DNA of 64,000 bases from Cardiocondyla obscurior (GCF_019399895.1 NC_091889.1:1302001-1366000); one strand, 5' to 3'. Positions 28,501 to 46,600 are shown, counted from the stretch's first letter. Numbers and translations: made by a program. The notes: a model not told the origin generated them from the sequence alone.

Positions 28501-31223
28501 ATACGCTCGACTAGTCAAGTCTACTAGCTTAGTACATAGAATTTTTTTCTATATTCTCTCTATATAGGAACAATTGAACGAGTAAAACATCAAATAACTA
28601 TTACACGTCAACTATAAAAAGCTTACATAACTTATAAAAGAACAAAACGACTTGACTCGATTAAAAAAAAAAAAAAAAAAAAAAGTAACAAACTCATTAA
28701 AACTTTAGATATTAATCAACATTTTCTGTTATCAACGTATAAATACTGATCGTTTACAAAAGCTTCAACCACTTTAGGACATGGCAAAGTGGTCGCGTCA
28801 AATCAATAACCGCTAATCTATAAACGCAAGTCGCAGGTAACAAATTATGCATATCGCAAGTAGCATTCTCACGACGAGTCTCTTTAAGTAGGACAGAAAA
28901 ACTAACTAGAAAAATAACTACGGATCAACTATGCGTTGATAGCCCCGAGTACGTATCGATCGTAATTTACCACGCTACCATCCATTTAACATTAATCTTA
29001 CAAAGCTGTTTAGAGAAATACTTTCACGATATTTAATGGCGGACGAGATTCGCAATTTTTCTACGACGAGAGATATGAGTTTCGATACAACGTTATCGAA
29101 TAACGATACGATCGCTATCACGAGTGCTCGAGAAGTGCGTTACCGCAAAAGCATCATTTTTAAGTTTTACACAACGACATATATACATAAGACAAGCATT
29201 TTATTTCTAAAAATTGATAGTTTAAGATTGAAATTATTACCTTTCCAAGTCAATTTTTATTTTATCAAGAAAAGTATTAGGAGAAGTTATCTTGTCATTC
29301 TTTCTCTTTCAATCTCAAACTATCAATTTACTGCCATAGTGAAAATTTATACAAATGTTTGGTCTATGTATGCATGTATGTCGTTTTTTTTTTTTTTTTT
29401 TAATGATATATAAATATGGTAATAGTTTAACAGTCTCGCGCCTCGAACATTGGTCAGTTCCTGCCATATTTTCGGCTATATTGTTATGACATCGCTTTTT
29501 TTTTTCCTTTTTTTTTTTTATTTACATGTACGGACGCGACGCACTCATGCTTGCCTTGATGCAACGTGCACACATACACGTAAGTGCGCATACAATTCGC
29601 GGAGTGTCTTTAACAAACGGCATTTTCTTTTATCTAAATGTTACGTAATTAAGATCACGTTTCAAAAATTTTTTTTAATTTTACATTAAAATTTTCAATT
29701 AAAAATATTCATTACATTAAGGCAAAATACCTTCCCGAAAAAATACAATATATTGGAACCAATGATAAACAACATTATTTTAATTAAGAAAAAAATCTAG
29801 TAATTAGCCATAATAAAGGTAAATGCCATTAGTCAAAATAACAATCATTTACATATACAATATACCGAATTCATTACTTGAAACGAGAATAACCAACATT
29901 ATCGTGAAGATTTAATGTGTGAAACTACATTTCATGTTTTTATATTTATTTTATTTTTGTTAAACTTAAATTTAAATGTTCAAGATAGTTGAAAATTATC
30001 TCCACATTAATTGGTAAGAATCACAATGACACATAAACTTTCTCGATGTTAACAGAGTCAAAATTAAATTCAAACTTATATCATTATTAAATATTAATTA
30101 AATTTAGAAAAAGTCATAAATGGTAAAATTGATTTAAAACACAATTATTTAAAATTTTGTACCTAATCTTTGGTAAATCAGATTTCTTTTAGAAAACACA
30201 TATCGAGCCCTTATGCTTTTCTGATTACACATTGAATTATACGATCTTTCGCTTGATATATCCACAATGCTTGGTCATCCTGGTTTCAAAATACTGATAT
30301 GTGTACGCGTTTGTATGCGCGTGACTGTGTATGCGTGAATGCATGCGTGCACAAATTTGCAATAACATTGCATGCAATTTGAAAGGGATTGTCAAACACA
30401 TATCTATCATGTATTTTTAATGCTCTTAACACGCGATGTGCGGGATTACGTTAGACGTATTATATTCGGACGTTCGTAAAACACGTGTGTGCTTTTTCTA
30501 ATATTTTCGTGTTCAATTTGAAGAAGAGAAGACGAAAACCGTATTGAATCGTGTAATCGATTAAGAAAAATCCTAGTATCTCCATGCCAAGCTCATTTCC
30601 AAACTGCTTTAGATCCACGTTGTCGAAAGATGAATTTAAAACAATTTGGAATAATAAACTTTCACAGTATCGTAATACGCGACGTGATTATTACAAAAGA
30701 GATCAAAGCACGCGCGCAGAAGTTGATTGACCTCGGTTACTCTTTCGTATAATTAAATGCCAGTTAATAGAAACTTTAGGTACTAATTAGCATCTGTTAT
30801 AAGTATCGCGATCGATGCGTCGTTCGCGATTTCATCGCGATATGTTCGTCGCAGCGGTGTTACATCTGATACAGAAATAACAATAAGTGATTTGTGAAGC
30901 AGGAACAGCAACACACAGCAACGACATAAAATAATGCTGTGCATATGTGCACACGTATACGTATCGCACACGTACATGTACATACGCACATTTACGTATT
31001 ACTGTGCGGAAGTTTTATGTGCAGGTGTAACTTGTCGTTGTGCGTATACCTGTAGATGTAATGTAAATGATTACTTCGCGTATGTGCGTGTCGTACATAT
31101 ATGTACTTTTTTTTTTTTTTTTGTATTCTTAAAGTGAGAATACATCCGGAGCAATATCGGTAGTGAAAAGTTTGACATTAGTACTATATAATTAACAATT
31201 TAATATACATACGCGTGTGTGTG

Positions 31224-31267
<44 letters not shown>

Positions 31268-32068
31268 CTCGTGTTGCATGCGATTAAACATCGCACTTAC
31301 ACTTCGCGAAATATTCAAATCCTGGAACATCTACTACCACATTATGGGTCACACATTCAAGGAAGGCCACATTGAGCTAATCTAACGAGTTACTGCCGAA
31401 CATTTTGAACGAGTACATTGGCGTTCTCTGCCTACCTATACCTCGTTTAACTTAGGATACGTATATAAACGAGTAATTGTACAAAGAACGGCTTCGTCTA
31501 TCATTATTCTAAAGGATGTAATACATCTGAGCAATCTCGCTCTTGTTGCGAGTCACGAGTCATCAACGATTTCGAAGCTAGCGGCTGTATCACCGGTTCA
31601 AACACGATCGACACTGCTCTCGGTTTATTTCTATTTGGCGTCGAGGAAAAAAGCGATATTGTTCTTTGTTTGACACGCGACAGAGATAAACCGATAAAGG
31701 ATAGGCAGTTTAGCGAAACTCTCGTATCTAAATCGGTGTTCTTGAAAAGCTAAGTCGGTTATACTGTCGTAAGCATTAAAATACGTACGGTAGAAAACTA
31801 TGGAGTTATTAATAACCTGTAAAAAGTCGCACGCGTTTCCAAATGTCCGTTTTAAGCATTAGTATTCATTCGTATGTATTATTCCGTATATCACGAGAGT
31901 GAAAGTTTTGAATTTAATGGGCGGCATTTTGTTTCAACAGTAAAATTAATCGTAATTCACCAGCAAAAGCTTTTCAAAAACGTAATACTGTACGTAAGTA
32001 AAAAGCTGCTGGACTCTCGATTTAGTACTTTAAGATGAGCGATACCAAGTGGATTCAGAGCAAGTTTG
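28500..32068. other. Flank downstream of the MEIOC-like gene, no gene seen
   Basis: Noncoding in all frames. It holds A/T homopolymers (28663-28684, 29384-29401, 31109-31122) and a (TG)/(TA) microsatellite (31215-31265). Reading toward lower coordinates from the MEIOC stop, the first clear AATAAA on the minus strand is TTTATT at about 31624-31629, so a 3' UTR of about 440 nt is the simplest reading. A longer UTR cannot be excluded. Confidence 0.45.
31215..31265. repeat. (TG)n/(TA)n microsatellite
   Basis: A GTGTGTGT stretch grades into about 36 bp of alternating AT. Confidence 0.9.
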
Positions 32069-36420
<4,352 letters not shown>

Positions 36421-36711
36421 AACGAATCCATGAGGTTTCATCTTTTTTTTTATTCCTGAACTGCCCGCGCTGGCTCCTCTACTTTCCTTCGCGTCGGAAG
36501 GAAAAAGATCAACTTCGAACTGGGGCGGTCAGTTCGATAAGAAATAAACTTTAAATCAAGTTATATATTTTGTATATATTGGTTAACGATCTGTTTAATT
36601 ACCAATCGAAATTTGTTTAAAAGCTGCGAGGCTCTTTCCAATCGCGCAATCATAAGAAAATGGATATGTTCCTTTTTTTTTCTTTTTCTTTTTTTAATTT
36701 TGACGTTGGGT
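36421..36711 (-). terminator. REXO2 3' UTR with candidate poly(A) signal
   Basis: On the minus strand, AATAAA (TTTATT on +, about 36449-36454) lies about 260 nt after the REXO2 stop. Only about 400 bp separate this from the MEIOC start codon. Confidence 0.4.
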
Positions 36712-37770
36712 CTACGATACAAAGAAATGTTTCCTATAATAACGAAGCTCGTTCAGACTGTCCAGTATGTCATGCCCAGCTCTGTGATAATGTTGCTTTT
36801 TTGGAGCTGCTTTAATTATATTCGGTTGCCATCTCCTAAACATCGAATTTTTCAATTTAACACCCTAGTATTAATATTAATATTATACATATATTGAATT
36901 ATTTAAAATTTACCTGGCTAAATCTTTAATTGTACTAATGTCGATAATCCTATAGTGCAAATAATTGTCAACCAGGGGCATATATTTTTTAAGAAAAATG
37001 CGATCCATGTAGACTGAATTTCCAGCCAATGGACATGTTCCATTAGGGACATGGTTCTCTAAAAAACGCAATGTTCTCTGCTGTGCTTCTTCCAATGTAA
37101 TCTTGCTTTGTTGGCATTCATTAATTAAGCCAGTCTAGAATTAATTTCAATAAGAATTAATTATCATATCGCTAAAATGCAAAAGGTATTCAGAAAAAGA
37201 AAGAAATACAGTTACCTTTTTGTGTTGTAATTTACACCAATCAGACATATTCTCTAAAACTTCATTCGATTGATGTATAACAATGTCCAAGTGATCGCTA
37301 GCAATTTCTAATTGTTCATCAGTTACAAAACATGCGAGTTCTAAGATATGACATGTTTCCACATGTAGTCCTGTCATCTGAAAAATTAAGTTTCTTTCAA
37401 GTTTTTCTTTATTTCCATTACACTGTTAAAAAAAAACTTGAAATAATTGCATACCTCCATGTCAAGCCAGACAATGTGTTTCTCATTTTTATTTTCATCT
37501 CGCACTTCCGGCGAGGAACGAAGAAGAGATGAAGAAACGGTATGATCTGTAAATATGTTAAAGATGAAATCAACATTAGACATTTAAATAATTCAGGACA
37601 AATAAACATGTAAATTGAGGTATTATAATCTTGAACTTTTAAGCGATGATATTGATTAATTAAATCTTAATGATTTACATGACAATCGTGTAATTACCAT
37701 TATTTAAACAGCGCCGAGCTCCGTGATACAAGTGCCTAGAAAAAAGTCCAGTAGCGCGGGTAATAATCAT
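36712..37770 (-). CDS. REXO2: Oligoribonuclease / REXO2-type 3'-5' exonuclease
   Basis: Exons in transcript order: 37770-37698, 37546-37455, 37377-37216, 37134-36914, 36835-36712 (223 residues, phase kept). The enzyme degrades two- to five-nucleotide RNA remnants, in mitochondria and cytosol in animals. It is a DEDDh exonuclease: VWLDMEMTGL gives the first Asp and Glu, YRIIDISTIKDL the third acidic residue, and HRAGHD the His and last Asp. The N-terminus (MIITRATGLFSRHLYHGARR) is rich in Arg and Ser with no acidic residues, which suits a mitochondrial presequence. HRAGHD departs from the usual HRALDD, but the His-to-Asp spacing is kept, so activity is expected. It shares a 565-bp start-to-start region with Peter Pan. 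Confidence 0.93.
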
Positions 37771-38335
37771 ATTTTCCGATTACTTAACCTCATCACGCGC
37801 ACGTTGCAAGTTCTGCGAGATGCAAGCCTGCAAAATTCCAAATTGCTTGCGTTACGTCATTAGAACGTTTAAAATGTCCCGATTATTCGTCGAGATAATA
37901 AATTTAACAACAACGTTTTAAACAGAAATTAGAAAACGAGAAAGACAGTACCTTAAAAAAAAAAAAAATAAATAAATATCTGCCTTTCAGTGTTCAACAT
38001 TCCGGAAACAATAAGGATAAAATGATATCTGACGCACTCGGAATAATGTTTCTGAACGCAGCTTATGACGGTGCCATCGTACGGTCAGACGTTCAAAGTG
38101 AAGTGAAATAAAATAATACGACACACGTGGGAAATGTGGAGCCGCGAAGGTTGTGTTTGTGAGTATCGCGTCAACAGTTGGCCAGTGTAAAGAAAAAGGG
38201 AAAGAAAAAAAAAAAAAACAAAAAAAAGACTATATTATTATTGTGTATGTAACACAAAAGAGTGATTCACTGCCGCTTCGATTTTTGGTTTGCGCGAGTT
38301 TCGACCACGTGCCGGAAACCTAACCTAGTTTAAAC
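37771..38335. promoter_or_regulatory. Shared bidirectional promoter of REXO2 and Peter Pan
   Basis: The two start codons face away from each other 565 bp apart. Two perfect CACGTG E-boxes are present, at 38124-38129 and 38306-38311, the second about 25 bp before the Peter Pan ATG. Myc/Max bind CACGTG, and ribosome-biogenesis genes are classic Myc targets in flies. Binding here is inference. Confidence 0.6.
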
Positions 38336-40143
38336 ATGGGTCGCAAAAGAAAGGTACAGTTTATTTATTAAAAATGTAACTACAATTTATACAAGTTCTT
38401 AAATTATGTCATTTAATTAATATTTCTCTAATTGAAACGAATTTTGCGTAGGGTCGATGTGTAAAGCGAAATAAGCAAATAAATGTGGGGGAGAAAAATG
38501 AGTTTGTCAATGCACCTCACTCCTTCGTACTGCATCGTGGATTACCTGGAGAGCACATTGTCGAGTTGACTAAAGATTTTCGTAGAATTATGGAGCCATT
38601 TACAGCTTCTTCTCTGAAAGCACGAAAAAAGAACGCTATTAAGGATTTCGTTTCTGTGGCAAGTGTGCTACATGTTACTCACATGTGCATATTCACAAAA
38701 ACTGAACTAGGAATGTATCTCAAGATTTGCAAGTACTGTGTTCATTCTAATGATGTTTATGAATAATAAAAAAGAATTTTAGTCTTTAAAAAAATATTTT
38801 AAAATAATTGATTGTTACAGGTTGCCCAGAGGACCTACTCTTAGTTTCAAGATACACAGTTTCTCTTTAGCACGAGATGTTGTATCTATGTTAAAGAAGC
38901 AGTTGGTTTATGAGGAAGCCTTCAAAACTTCTCCCTTATTAGTTTTAAATAATTTTAGTGGCGAGGGCATGCAATTAAAGCTCATAGCTTCCACCTTTCA
39001 AAACATGTTTCCAACTATAAACCTGACCACTGTAAGTCTTGTAAAATAATAATTTAAGAAATACAATTTTGTAAATTCAAGAAATGCTAATGACCAAATT
39101 ATATTCTGTAGGTTAATTTGAGCACGATCCGTCGTTGCCTGTGCTTAAATTATAACAAAACGGCAAAAACTATTGATGTAAGACATTATGCGATTAAAGT
39201 TATACCTGTAGGTTTATCGAGAGGCGTTAAAAAAATTGCTCAAGCTAAAATACCAAATTTATCAAAATGTCAAGATATTTCGGAATTTTTAACAAAACCT
39301 ACCATGTCAGAAAGTGAAGCAGAAGATGATGAAACTAGCCATGTTACCCTGGCACAAAAATTATCTTCAAGAGGAAACCATGCTGATTCCAAGAGTGCAA
39401 TTCGGTTATATGAACTAGGACCGAGAATAACGTTACAGGTTGGAGAACTAATCCAAGTTAATAAAACTAATTTAGATATTTATTTTACATTCTTCTAACA
39501 TTAATTAATTTGTTTTAGTTAATAAAAGTGGAAAATGGACTCCTGGATGGTGAAATACTTTTCCATGAGTTTATACATAAAACAGAAGAAGAAAAGCTTG
39601 CGATAAAAAAGAAAAGAGAAGCGAAAAAGAAATTAAAGGAGAAAAGAAAAAAACAACAGGAAGAAAATAAAAAGCGGAAAGAGACACAAAAGATGGAACA
39701 TAAAGAAAAATCATTAAAAGGTATTAAAAAAAAGAGAGAAAACGATATGCTCTTAGAAAAAATAGCAAAGGAATCTCTTGAAAAGACCGAAGATGCGCAG
39801 ATAGATGACGACGACGACGACGCGCAGTATTACCGTGAAGAAGTAGGAGAAGAGCCTGATAAAGGTAAATTATATATAAATGAAATGTTTAAGTTCAACA
39901 AAAATTTTCGTTTTTCTAAATAAAAACAAAAATAATCTTTAACAATATTTTAATTGAATACAATTTCTTTTATCAAAGTGTTTAATCAAAATTTTTTAAG
40001 AAATTTGTAGTTAAAATTACAAAATAGACTTTTTTTTTTTTTCTATTTCAGATTTATTTCAACGAACGAAAATTGGCACAAAGAGGCCGCATAAATATGT
40101 AAGTAGATATAAATCAAAAAAAGCAAAATTTGACAAGTCCTAA
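38336..40143 (+). CDS. ppan: Peter Pan / SSF1 ribosome-biogenesis protein (Brix domain)
   Basis: Exons 38336-38353, 38452-38732, 38821-39031, 39112-39438, 39519-39864, 40052-40143 (424 residues, phase kept). A nucleolar factor for maturation of the 60S subunit and processing of 27S/32S pre-rRNA. The Brix domain starts at about residue 20 (PHSFVLHRG) and includes KDFRRIMEPFTASSLK, LPRGPTLSFKI and the family hallmark GPRITLQ|LIKVENGLLDGE, which spans an intron. After it comes a highly charged Lys/Glu tail with predicted helix and an acidic DDDDDD stretch, ending in a basic KRPHKY...KSKKAKF segment. The first exon encodes only MGRKRK. It is convergent with the kinesin gene downstream. Confidence 0.95.
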
Positions 40144-40662
40144 AGGGACACAATAATTAAATATCGGCAAATCACTCTCTCCCGATACGGTAAGTATCCT
40201 TTAAAAAGAAATACAAAATTGTCATGCTCAGCTGTGAGCATGTTGCGCCGCTGTGAAATTAAAAACCAATATATTATAAATGACCATTAAAGTTTTATTT
40301 ATACAACATTTTTTAATGCATTTTTTATGTTCCAATTAAATTTTTTTTTATTATATCACAATTCTATGATTCTAGAGAACATATGTAAAATTAATAAAAA
40401 AAATGTCATTATCTGTGGTCTCTGCATTATAAAAATAATTACATAATATTAACATTAAAAAAAATAAATATTTACATGTTAAATGTTAAACTTATACTAT
40501 ATTGTTAAAAAAATACCTTAGAACGATTTATTATCAAATCATTAAGCCATAAATGATATATTTGAGAATTTAATATATAATAGTCAAGATAAGACGTGAA
40601 CAGTCAAAAATAATACGATCAATGGCAACTGGCAACGGGAATGTTGTAAAATGTCTTGTAAA
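40144..40662. terminator. Converging 3' ends of Peter Pan and CENP-E-like genes
   Basis: Only 519 bp separate the two stop codons. A plus-strand ATTAAA (40286-40291) and a minus-strand AATAAA (TTTATT at 40294-40299) lie 2 bp apart. If both are used, the two mRNAs overlap at their 3' ends. Confidence 0.45.
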
Positions 40663-43600
40663 TCATGAGTTTATGGAATGTAAATTTTCATATTCCGCTA
40701 TTTTCTTTTCAAGTTCTTTTATAGTTTTTGATCGAGCACGACATATATCCTTCATGATCTCTTTTTCCTTCTCCAATTTCGTAATCCGTATGTCGTCCTG
40801 TATAAAATATTATAATATTAATTATAATATATTAATAATAAATAATAGTTATGTAATAAGGTAAGAAATAAATTAAACAAATTATTCAAGCTACTCTAGT
40901 TCCGAGATATCGGTATAACTTACGTCTATTGTGCCACTGCTGGTGCTACATAATCGTAGCAAGTTGTTCGGCATTGTCTGGCACGATTGATGTTTACTAT
41001 TTATAAATCTTTGCTTGCAAATATCGCACTCTTTCGCGCTCGTACGCGTTATAGCTATCTGCAGTCGTTTAATTTCCGCTTTCAGCTCGTTGTTCTATAA
41101 AAGTAATACGCATTTATAAAATTAACTTTATGCTCATACTTATAACTTGTGATAATTAAATTGCGGTATAATAATACCTTGTTATTAAAAGCAGATAGGT
41201 GTTCCTGCAACTCTTTACATTTCGTCTGGTAAGGGAAGCTTCCGCTGCGAATTTGCAATTCCAACGTTGCGATTTTACCATTTTTCGAGACCACTTCTGA
41301 CTGCAGCTCCCGTATCTTACTTTTCAATATCGCGCAACTGCACTCGTTGTTGCATGATCTGTTGGATAAGGTTCTGTTATGCGACTCAGGATTTTCGCAT
41401 TTCTTTTCCAGAATTTTGATTTTATCTTGTAACTCGTTACATTCCGTGACACACGTGTTGTACTCATCTTGAAGCTTTGCGTTCTCAGCATCGAGACGAC
41501 AAATAACACCCGCCAATTCCTCCAATTCTCGATCGAATTCTTCGTTCTTTTCCGTCAATACCTTTATCTCGCTGGTGTACTTCTCCACGTCTTTATTTTT
41601 CTGACTTAATTGCACTTTCATCGCCTCTAACTCTAAGGCAATTTTGTTTTTCTCTTGCAGCAAATCGTCATACTTATCGCAAGCAGTATAAGTGTCGTTA
41701 TGTATGGATTTGAACGACGACAGTTTCCCCTTTAATTCCTCATTGTCTTTGCACACCATGTCGTACTGTGCGCTTAAAACGACCACTTGCTTCGTTAAAT
41801 CAGCCTTCAAAGTCTGCAACTCCGTTATTCGATTGCCAGCGCCTTCCAAATTACAAACCAAAGACTTGTTCAAATCTTGGAGTTCTTCTATATGTTTCTC
41901 CGCTTGGATTTTACTCGTACTATTCCGAACTCGCTTTTCTAATGTAGCGCACTTACGTTGTATCGTCGCAAATTCATCCCTCAAGGTATTCATCTCTTCC
42001 AGCGAAGCTGCACTCTTGTTATTTAATTCGGTAATCTGTTTGTTCAGTTCGATGTTCTTCAGCTCTTCGATGTTGAGCTGATCTTTAATTTCTTCGATCT
42101 TCCTCTCATTTTCCATCTTGAGGCTCTCTATTTCTACCTTGTGTTGCTCTACGTTAGCTTTCCGTTCGTTGATCTGCTGCTTCAACATCTTGTTCTCGAC
42201 TATGAACGTTTCAAGATTAGTTTTATACTCCATCAGTTCGTCGCATTTACTTTTCAATAGTTCCTTGACCTCCGTTATACGCACTTCCTTTTCTTCCAAT
42301 TCCCTGTTCAAATCGTTGCAAGCTATCGTGCTTTGATCTAGCTCGGTCTGAATTCTCTGAATAATTTGATCGTTTTTCTTTATCTCATTAGTTTTCAGAT
42401 CGATAATGTTTTTCAGATGTGTCTGATTAGCTTCGAGACCTTCGATATTACCTGTCAACTCCATATTTTTCGTTTTCAACGACTCTATTGTGCACGCGAG
42501 ATCTTCGATCCGTTTGTTGTACGCCTCCTTCTCAGACTTGAGCTTCATTTGAAATTCTGCCTCTTTATTCCGGATTGTCTCTTGCGCCTGTTTCTCTCGT
42601 TTCTGCGCCATAATAATAGCCTCCTCATTCACTGTGCCATTTTTGGAATAACTGTTATATTCAATTTGCATGTTATTAAGATCTGTTTCGAGCAAGCTAT
42701 TTTTTTCTCTCAATGCCTCTATGTCGCGATTACTCTCCTCCAAGAGCTGCCCCAAACGCGCATTTTCTGTTTTCAATCGCTTGTATTCAGTTTCTTGCGT
42801 CGACAAGTCTTTCTGAAGTTTCTCTATCTCGCATTCTAATTCTTTCGCCCACAGCGACATACGTTTTGCTTCGTCTGATATCTGTCGTTTTTCATCCTCA
42901 AGCTTTTGCTTCTCTTTATCAGAAATGTTTCGCATAGTCTTTACTATTTCCTCTTCTTTCGTCAAAATAGTCTGCAAGAACATATGGAATAGTTCATCTA
43001 CCGATTTATCCTGAGTGTCGACTTTAGGTTTAAGAGATTTAATCTCCTTGATAATGCTTTGAGAAATCTCATTTAACAGATTTTTTAGCTTCTTGTTATC
43101 GTCTGCTAGCGTTTTATCTTGTTGCGATTTGGAATTATATTCAGATTTCATCTTCTCAAATTTATTTTCTATATCGCGCAGTTTAATCATTTCCTGTTTT
43201 AAATAGTCATTTTCGGAAGTGCACTTACTTATTTTCTCATTAAGTTCCGTCAATCTATTTTCCGACTCTTTAGAATAATTGGTAAATTTCTCCGAGATAG
43301 TGGCGTTATCTTTAATTAATTCTTCGTTCGTTGTTATTAGTAACTCTAACTTTTTCTTATATTCTTCGTTTTCTTCTTGTTTCGCAAGAACAATGTTGTC
43401 TTTTTCCTTCTTTATTGATTCTAATTCGTGTTCTAAACAGGAACGGCTTTGACGCAAATCGTTTATCGTTTGTTCTTTTATTGCTTTATTATCTTGTAGA
43501 CTTTCCATTTCGGCTTCAATAAGCAGTTTTGCATTTTCAATCTCTTTATATTTCAGAGTAAGTTCTTGGAATTTTTTAGTCACATCTTCTATCTCTTTTT

Positions 43601-46600
43601 TAAGGATATCAGCAGTAATTTGCGCCTGTTCACTTTCCGACAACTTCTGCTGCAATTGTTCATTAGCGGTCTTCAATGTATTAATTTCGCTTACTAGCGA
43701 TTCTTTCTCGGTAATGTATTTTATAAGATCCGACTTGACACTTTCGTTACCTTCTTTTATTCTCGCGAACTCGTTTCGCAAATCGCTCATATTCTTATCG
43801 ATATTGTCTAATCTCAAAGTCTTGCGTGAAGGTTTCTTGATGCTGAGAAGATTTACATCGTCAATCAATGTTTTATCTGCGATTGTGCTATTTTGCAGTT
43901 CTTCAATCTCGTTGCACTTTCCTTGATACAAATCTAACAATTTATTATATTCGTCTTTTAAAATGTGCAGTTCGCCAGTTAGAGACTGAAGCTTTTCCTC
44001 GGCGTAGCTGACATTCATGTTTTCCGAAAAACTGGCATTAAAAGAAAAATTACATAAACTTAGGTTTAAGTCTTCTTTAGCCTTCGATATAAGCACATCG
44101 CTCTTTGCGGATTCTCTATTAAATTTGTTTTGCAAGTCGTTTAATTTGCGTTTAACAGTTTTCAGCTCGACTTTCGACATTCTTAAACCTTTATTTATCT
44201 CATCCAAGTGACTACACTGAGTACAGGTACTGAATTTCATGTCACTAAGTTTTCTATTGAGATGTGTAAGATGATTAATTTTTTCTTGCATATTTGAAAT
44301 GATTGTTTCAGTATTTTCGTCTAACATAGACTTATTCATTGTATCATTTGTATCGTTGAATAATGTCGACAAATGCATGGTATCGTTGTAAGAATTTAAT
44401 TTTCGTGCATTATCCAAGTCTTCTATTGTTTCTATTAATTGGCTGGACATCTTCGAGTTTTTCTCGGTTAAAGCTTCCATATTAGTTTTTAACTCAAACA
44501 ACTCGGTTTTTAACAAAGTATTCTCCGTTTTTAATTGGTCCACATCGTTGTCGCTAATACTTTCTATGTTCTTTATTGATAATTCCAATTTACTATTCAG
44601 AATATCACGTTCTTGTTTTAATACTTCGTTCTCTTCGACTATGTTCACGAAATCAATAGAAAGTTTGTCGTTTTTAGTTGTTAAATGTTCATATTTTTCT
44701 GCAAGTTCTATTAAGTTATTTTTAAATGTGCAATCGTGTTCGTACAAAAGAGACTTACTTTCTTTTAACATTTCGAGTTCTTTTATCTTGTCTGCGATAT
44801 TAGATGACAATTCTGTATTTTTTGCCGTTAATGCATTAATCTGTTTTTCATACTTGTGAATTATTTGCTCTTCGTTCGAAGTCACTTCAGGGATTCTCGA
44901 ACGAAGAGTGTCTAATTGTTCGTTAAGATTTGCTATATTGATCTCTAGATCAATTTTTTCATTTATTATCTTTGAGTTTCGCGCATAAAGCTCATCAATA
45001 ATCTGCTGAGATTGAATAGCTGATTCGTCCTTCTTCATTGATAGTTTATTTGTCAATTCACTATTCTCTGTTGTTAATAAATATATAGTTCCTTGTAAGT
45101 TTTCTATATCCGCTTTCAAGCTTTGCACATCATGCTTTATTTCGTCTAATTCCTGATTTTTTAAAATAATTTCTGCAGATAACTTAGCACAATCTTCATG
45201 TAGTAATCTATTTGTAATAAATAAGTCATCTGATTTTAATGAATCACCATTGTTCAAATTGTATTCATTGTCGATATCCTGTTCATTTTTTTCATATTTT
45301 GAATTTTCAACTTGCGTATTTAGTAGAATCTTTTGTAATTGTTCTCCATCTGATTCATCTTTTGCCGAAATATGATATTGAGCCAGTTTCTCTTTTTCCA
45401 TATTAGAATTTTTTTGCAATTGCAACTCCTGCTCATTAATTTTATCCTTCATCAAACTATTATTTACTTCGGCTTCCTTCAACTTTACTTGCAGCTCACG
45501 AATTGTATCTTCTAATTTATTTCTTTCAATTACAGAATTTTCAACAGATTTTCTTCGTTCTTCAATCGATTTCTGCGCTTTCTTTTGATGTACATTTAAT
45601 TCTTCCTGGATTGAATCGTTATATAATTCTACTTTTTTTTCTTCTCCTTCCGATTCAAAAATAATCTGTTGAGATGTATTTTCAGACGTAAGATTGTTTT
45701 CTGAGGCAACAATTTTACATGCATTTGCTTCATATTCATTTAACTTACATTTTAATGAACTATTCATTGATTCTGTTTCTCTCAAGTTTTCTTCCAAATC
45801 AGTAATTTTATCTTTAAATTCAGTTTTCTCGACTGCAAGAGTTACAACCTGGTTCTCCAAGCAGCAGGTTTTTTGTATATAAATTTCTTGCGAGTCAAAT
45901 TTATTTTTCATTTCTTTCAATTGATCTCTTAATTCATTAAAACGTTGTTCAGATTCCACTTTTTCGTTTTCTTTAACTTGTTGAAATTTATCTAAATTTT
46001 CCTGATGTTCGAGGATCTCATTTTCTTTTGTACTAATCGTTTCTTTTGCTTCTATTAATTGTTCTTGAAGTTCGTCGATAGTGCATTTAAATTCATGGTT
46101 CTCCAATTTCAGTTGTGCAATCTCTTTCTCTTGATCTTGAGACTTTTGAACTTCTAACATCAGGTCATTTAATTTAACTGTCATTAAGCTGTTTGTTTCT
46201 TGTGCTTCTTTTATTGTACTTTGCATTTCACAAATAATTAAATTAGTTTTATTTTTTTCTTCCTGAAGATTTTCAAACCTTTGCTGTTGCTCGTCTAATT
46301 TATCTTTCATTAAATTATTATTTAATTCTGCTTCTGTTAATTTATCTTGAAGATCATTTATTTTACATTGCAATTCATGTTTTTCGGGAGAAATGTCATT
46401 ATTTAATGAAAATCGTATAAGTGGTTCAGTTATTTCCATACTTTGTGTTAATTTATCTTCTAATAAAATATTATGTTGTTCAGCTTCATTAAGCTTTTTT
46501 CGCAATTCAGATGCAACATGTTCGTATCCATCTTTTTCAGCTTTAAGAATATTTATTTGTTTTTGTAATTCTGGAATATTTTGTACCTCTATTTCTTGCG

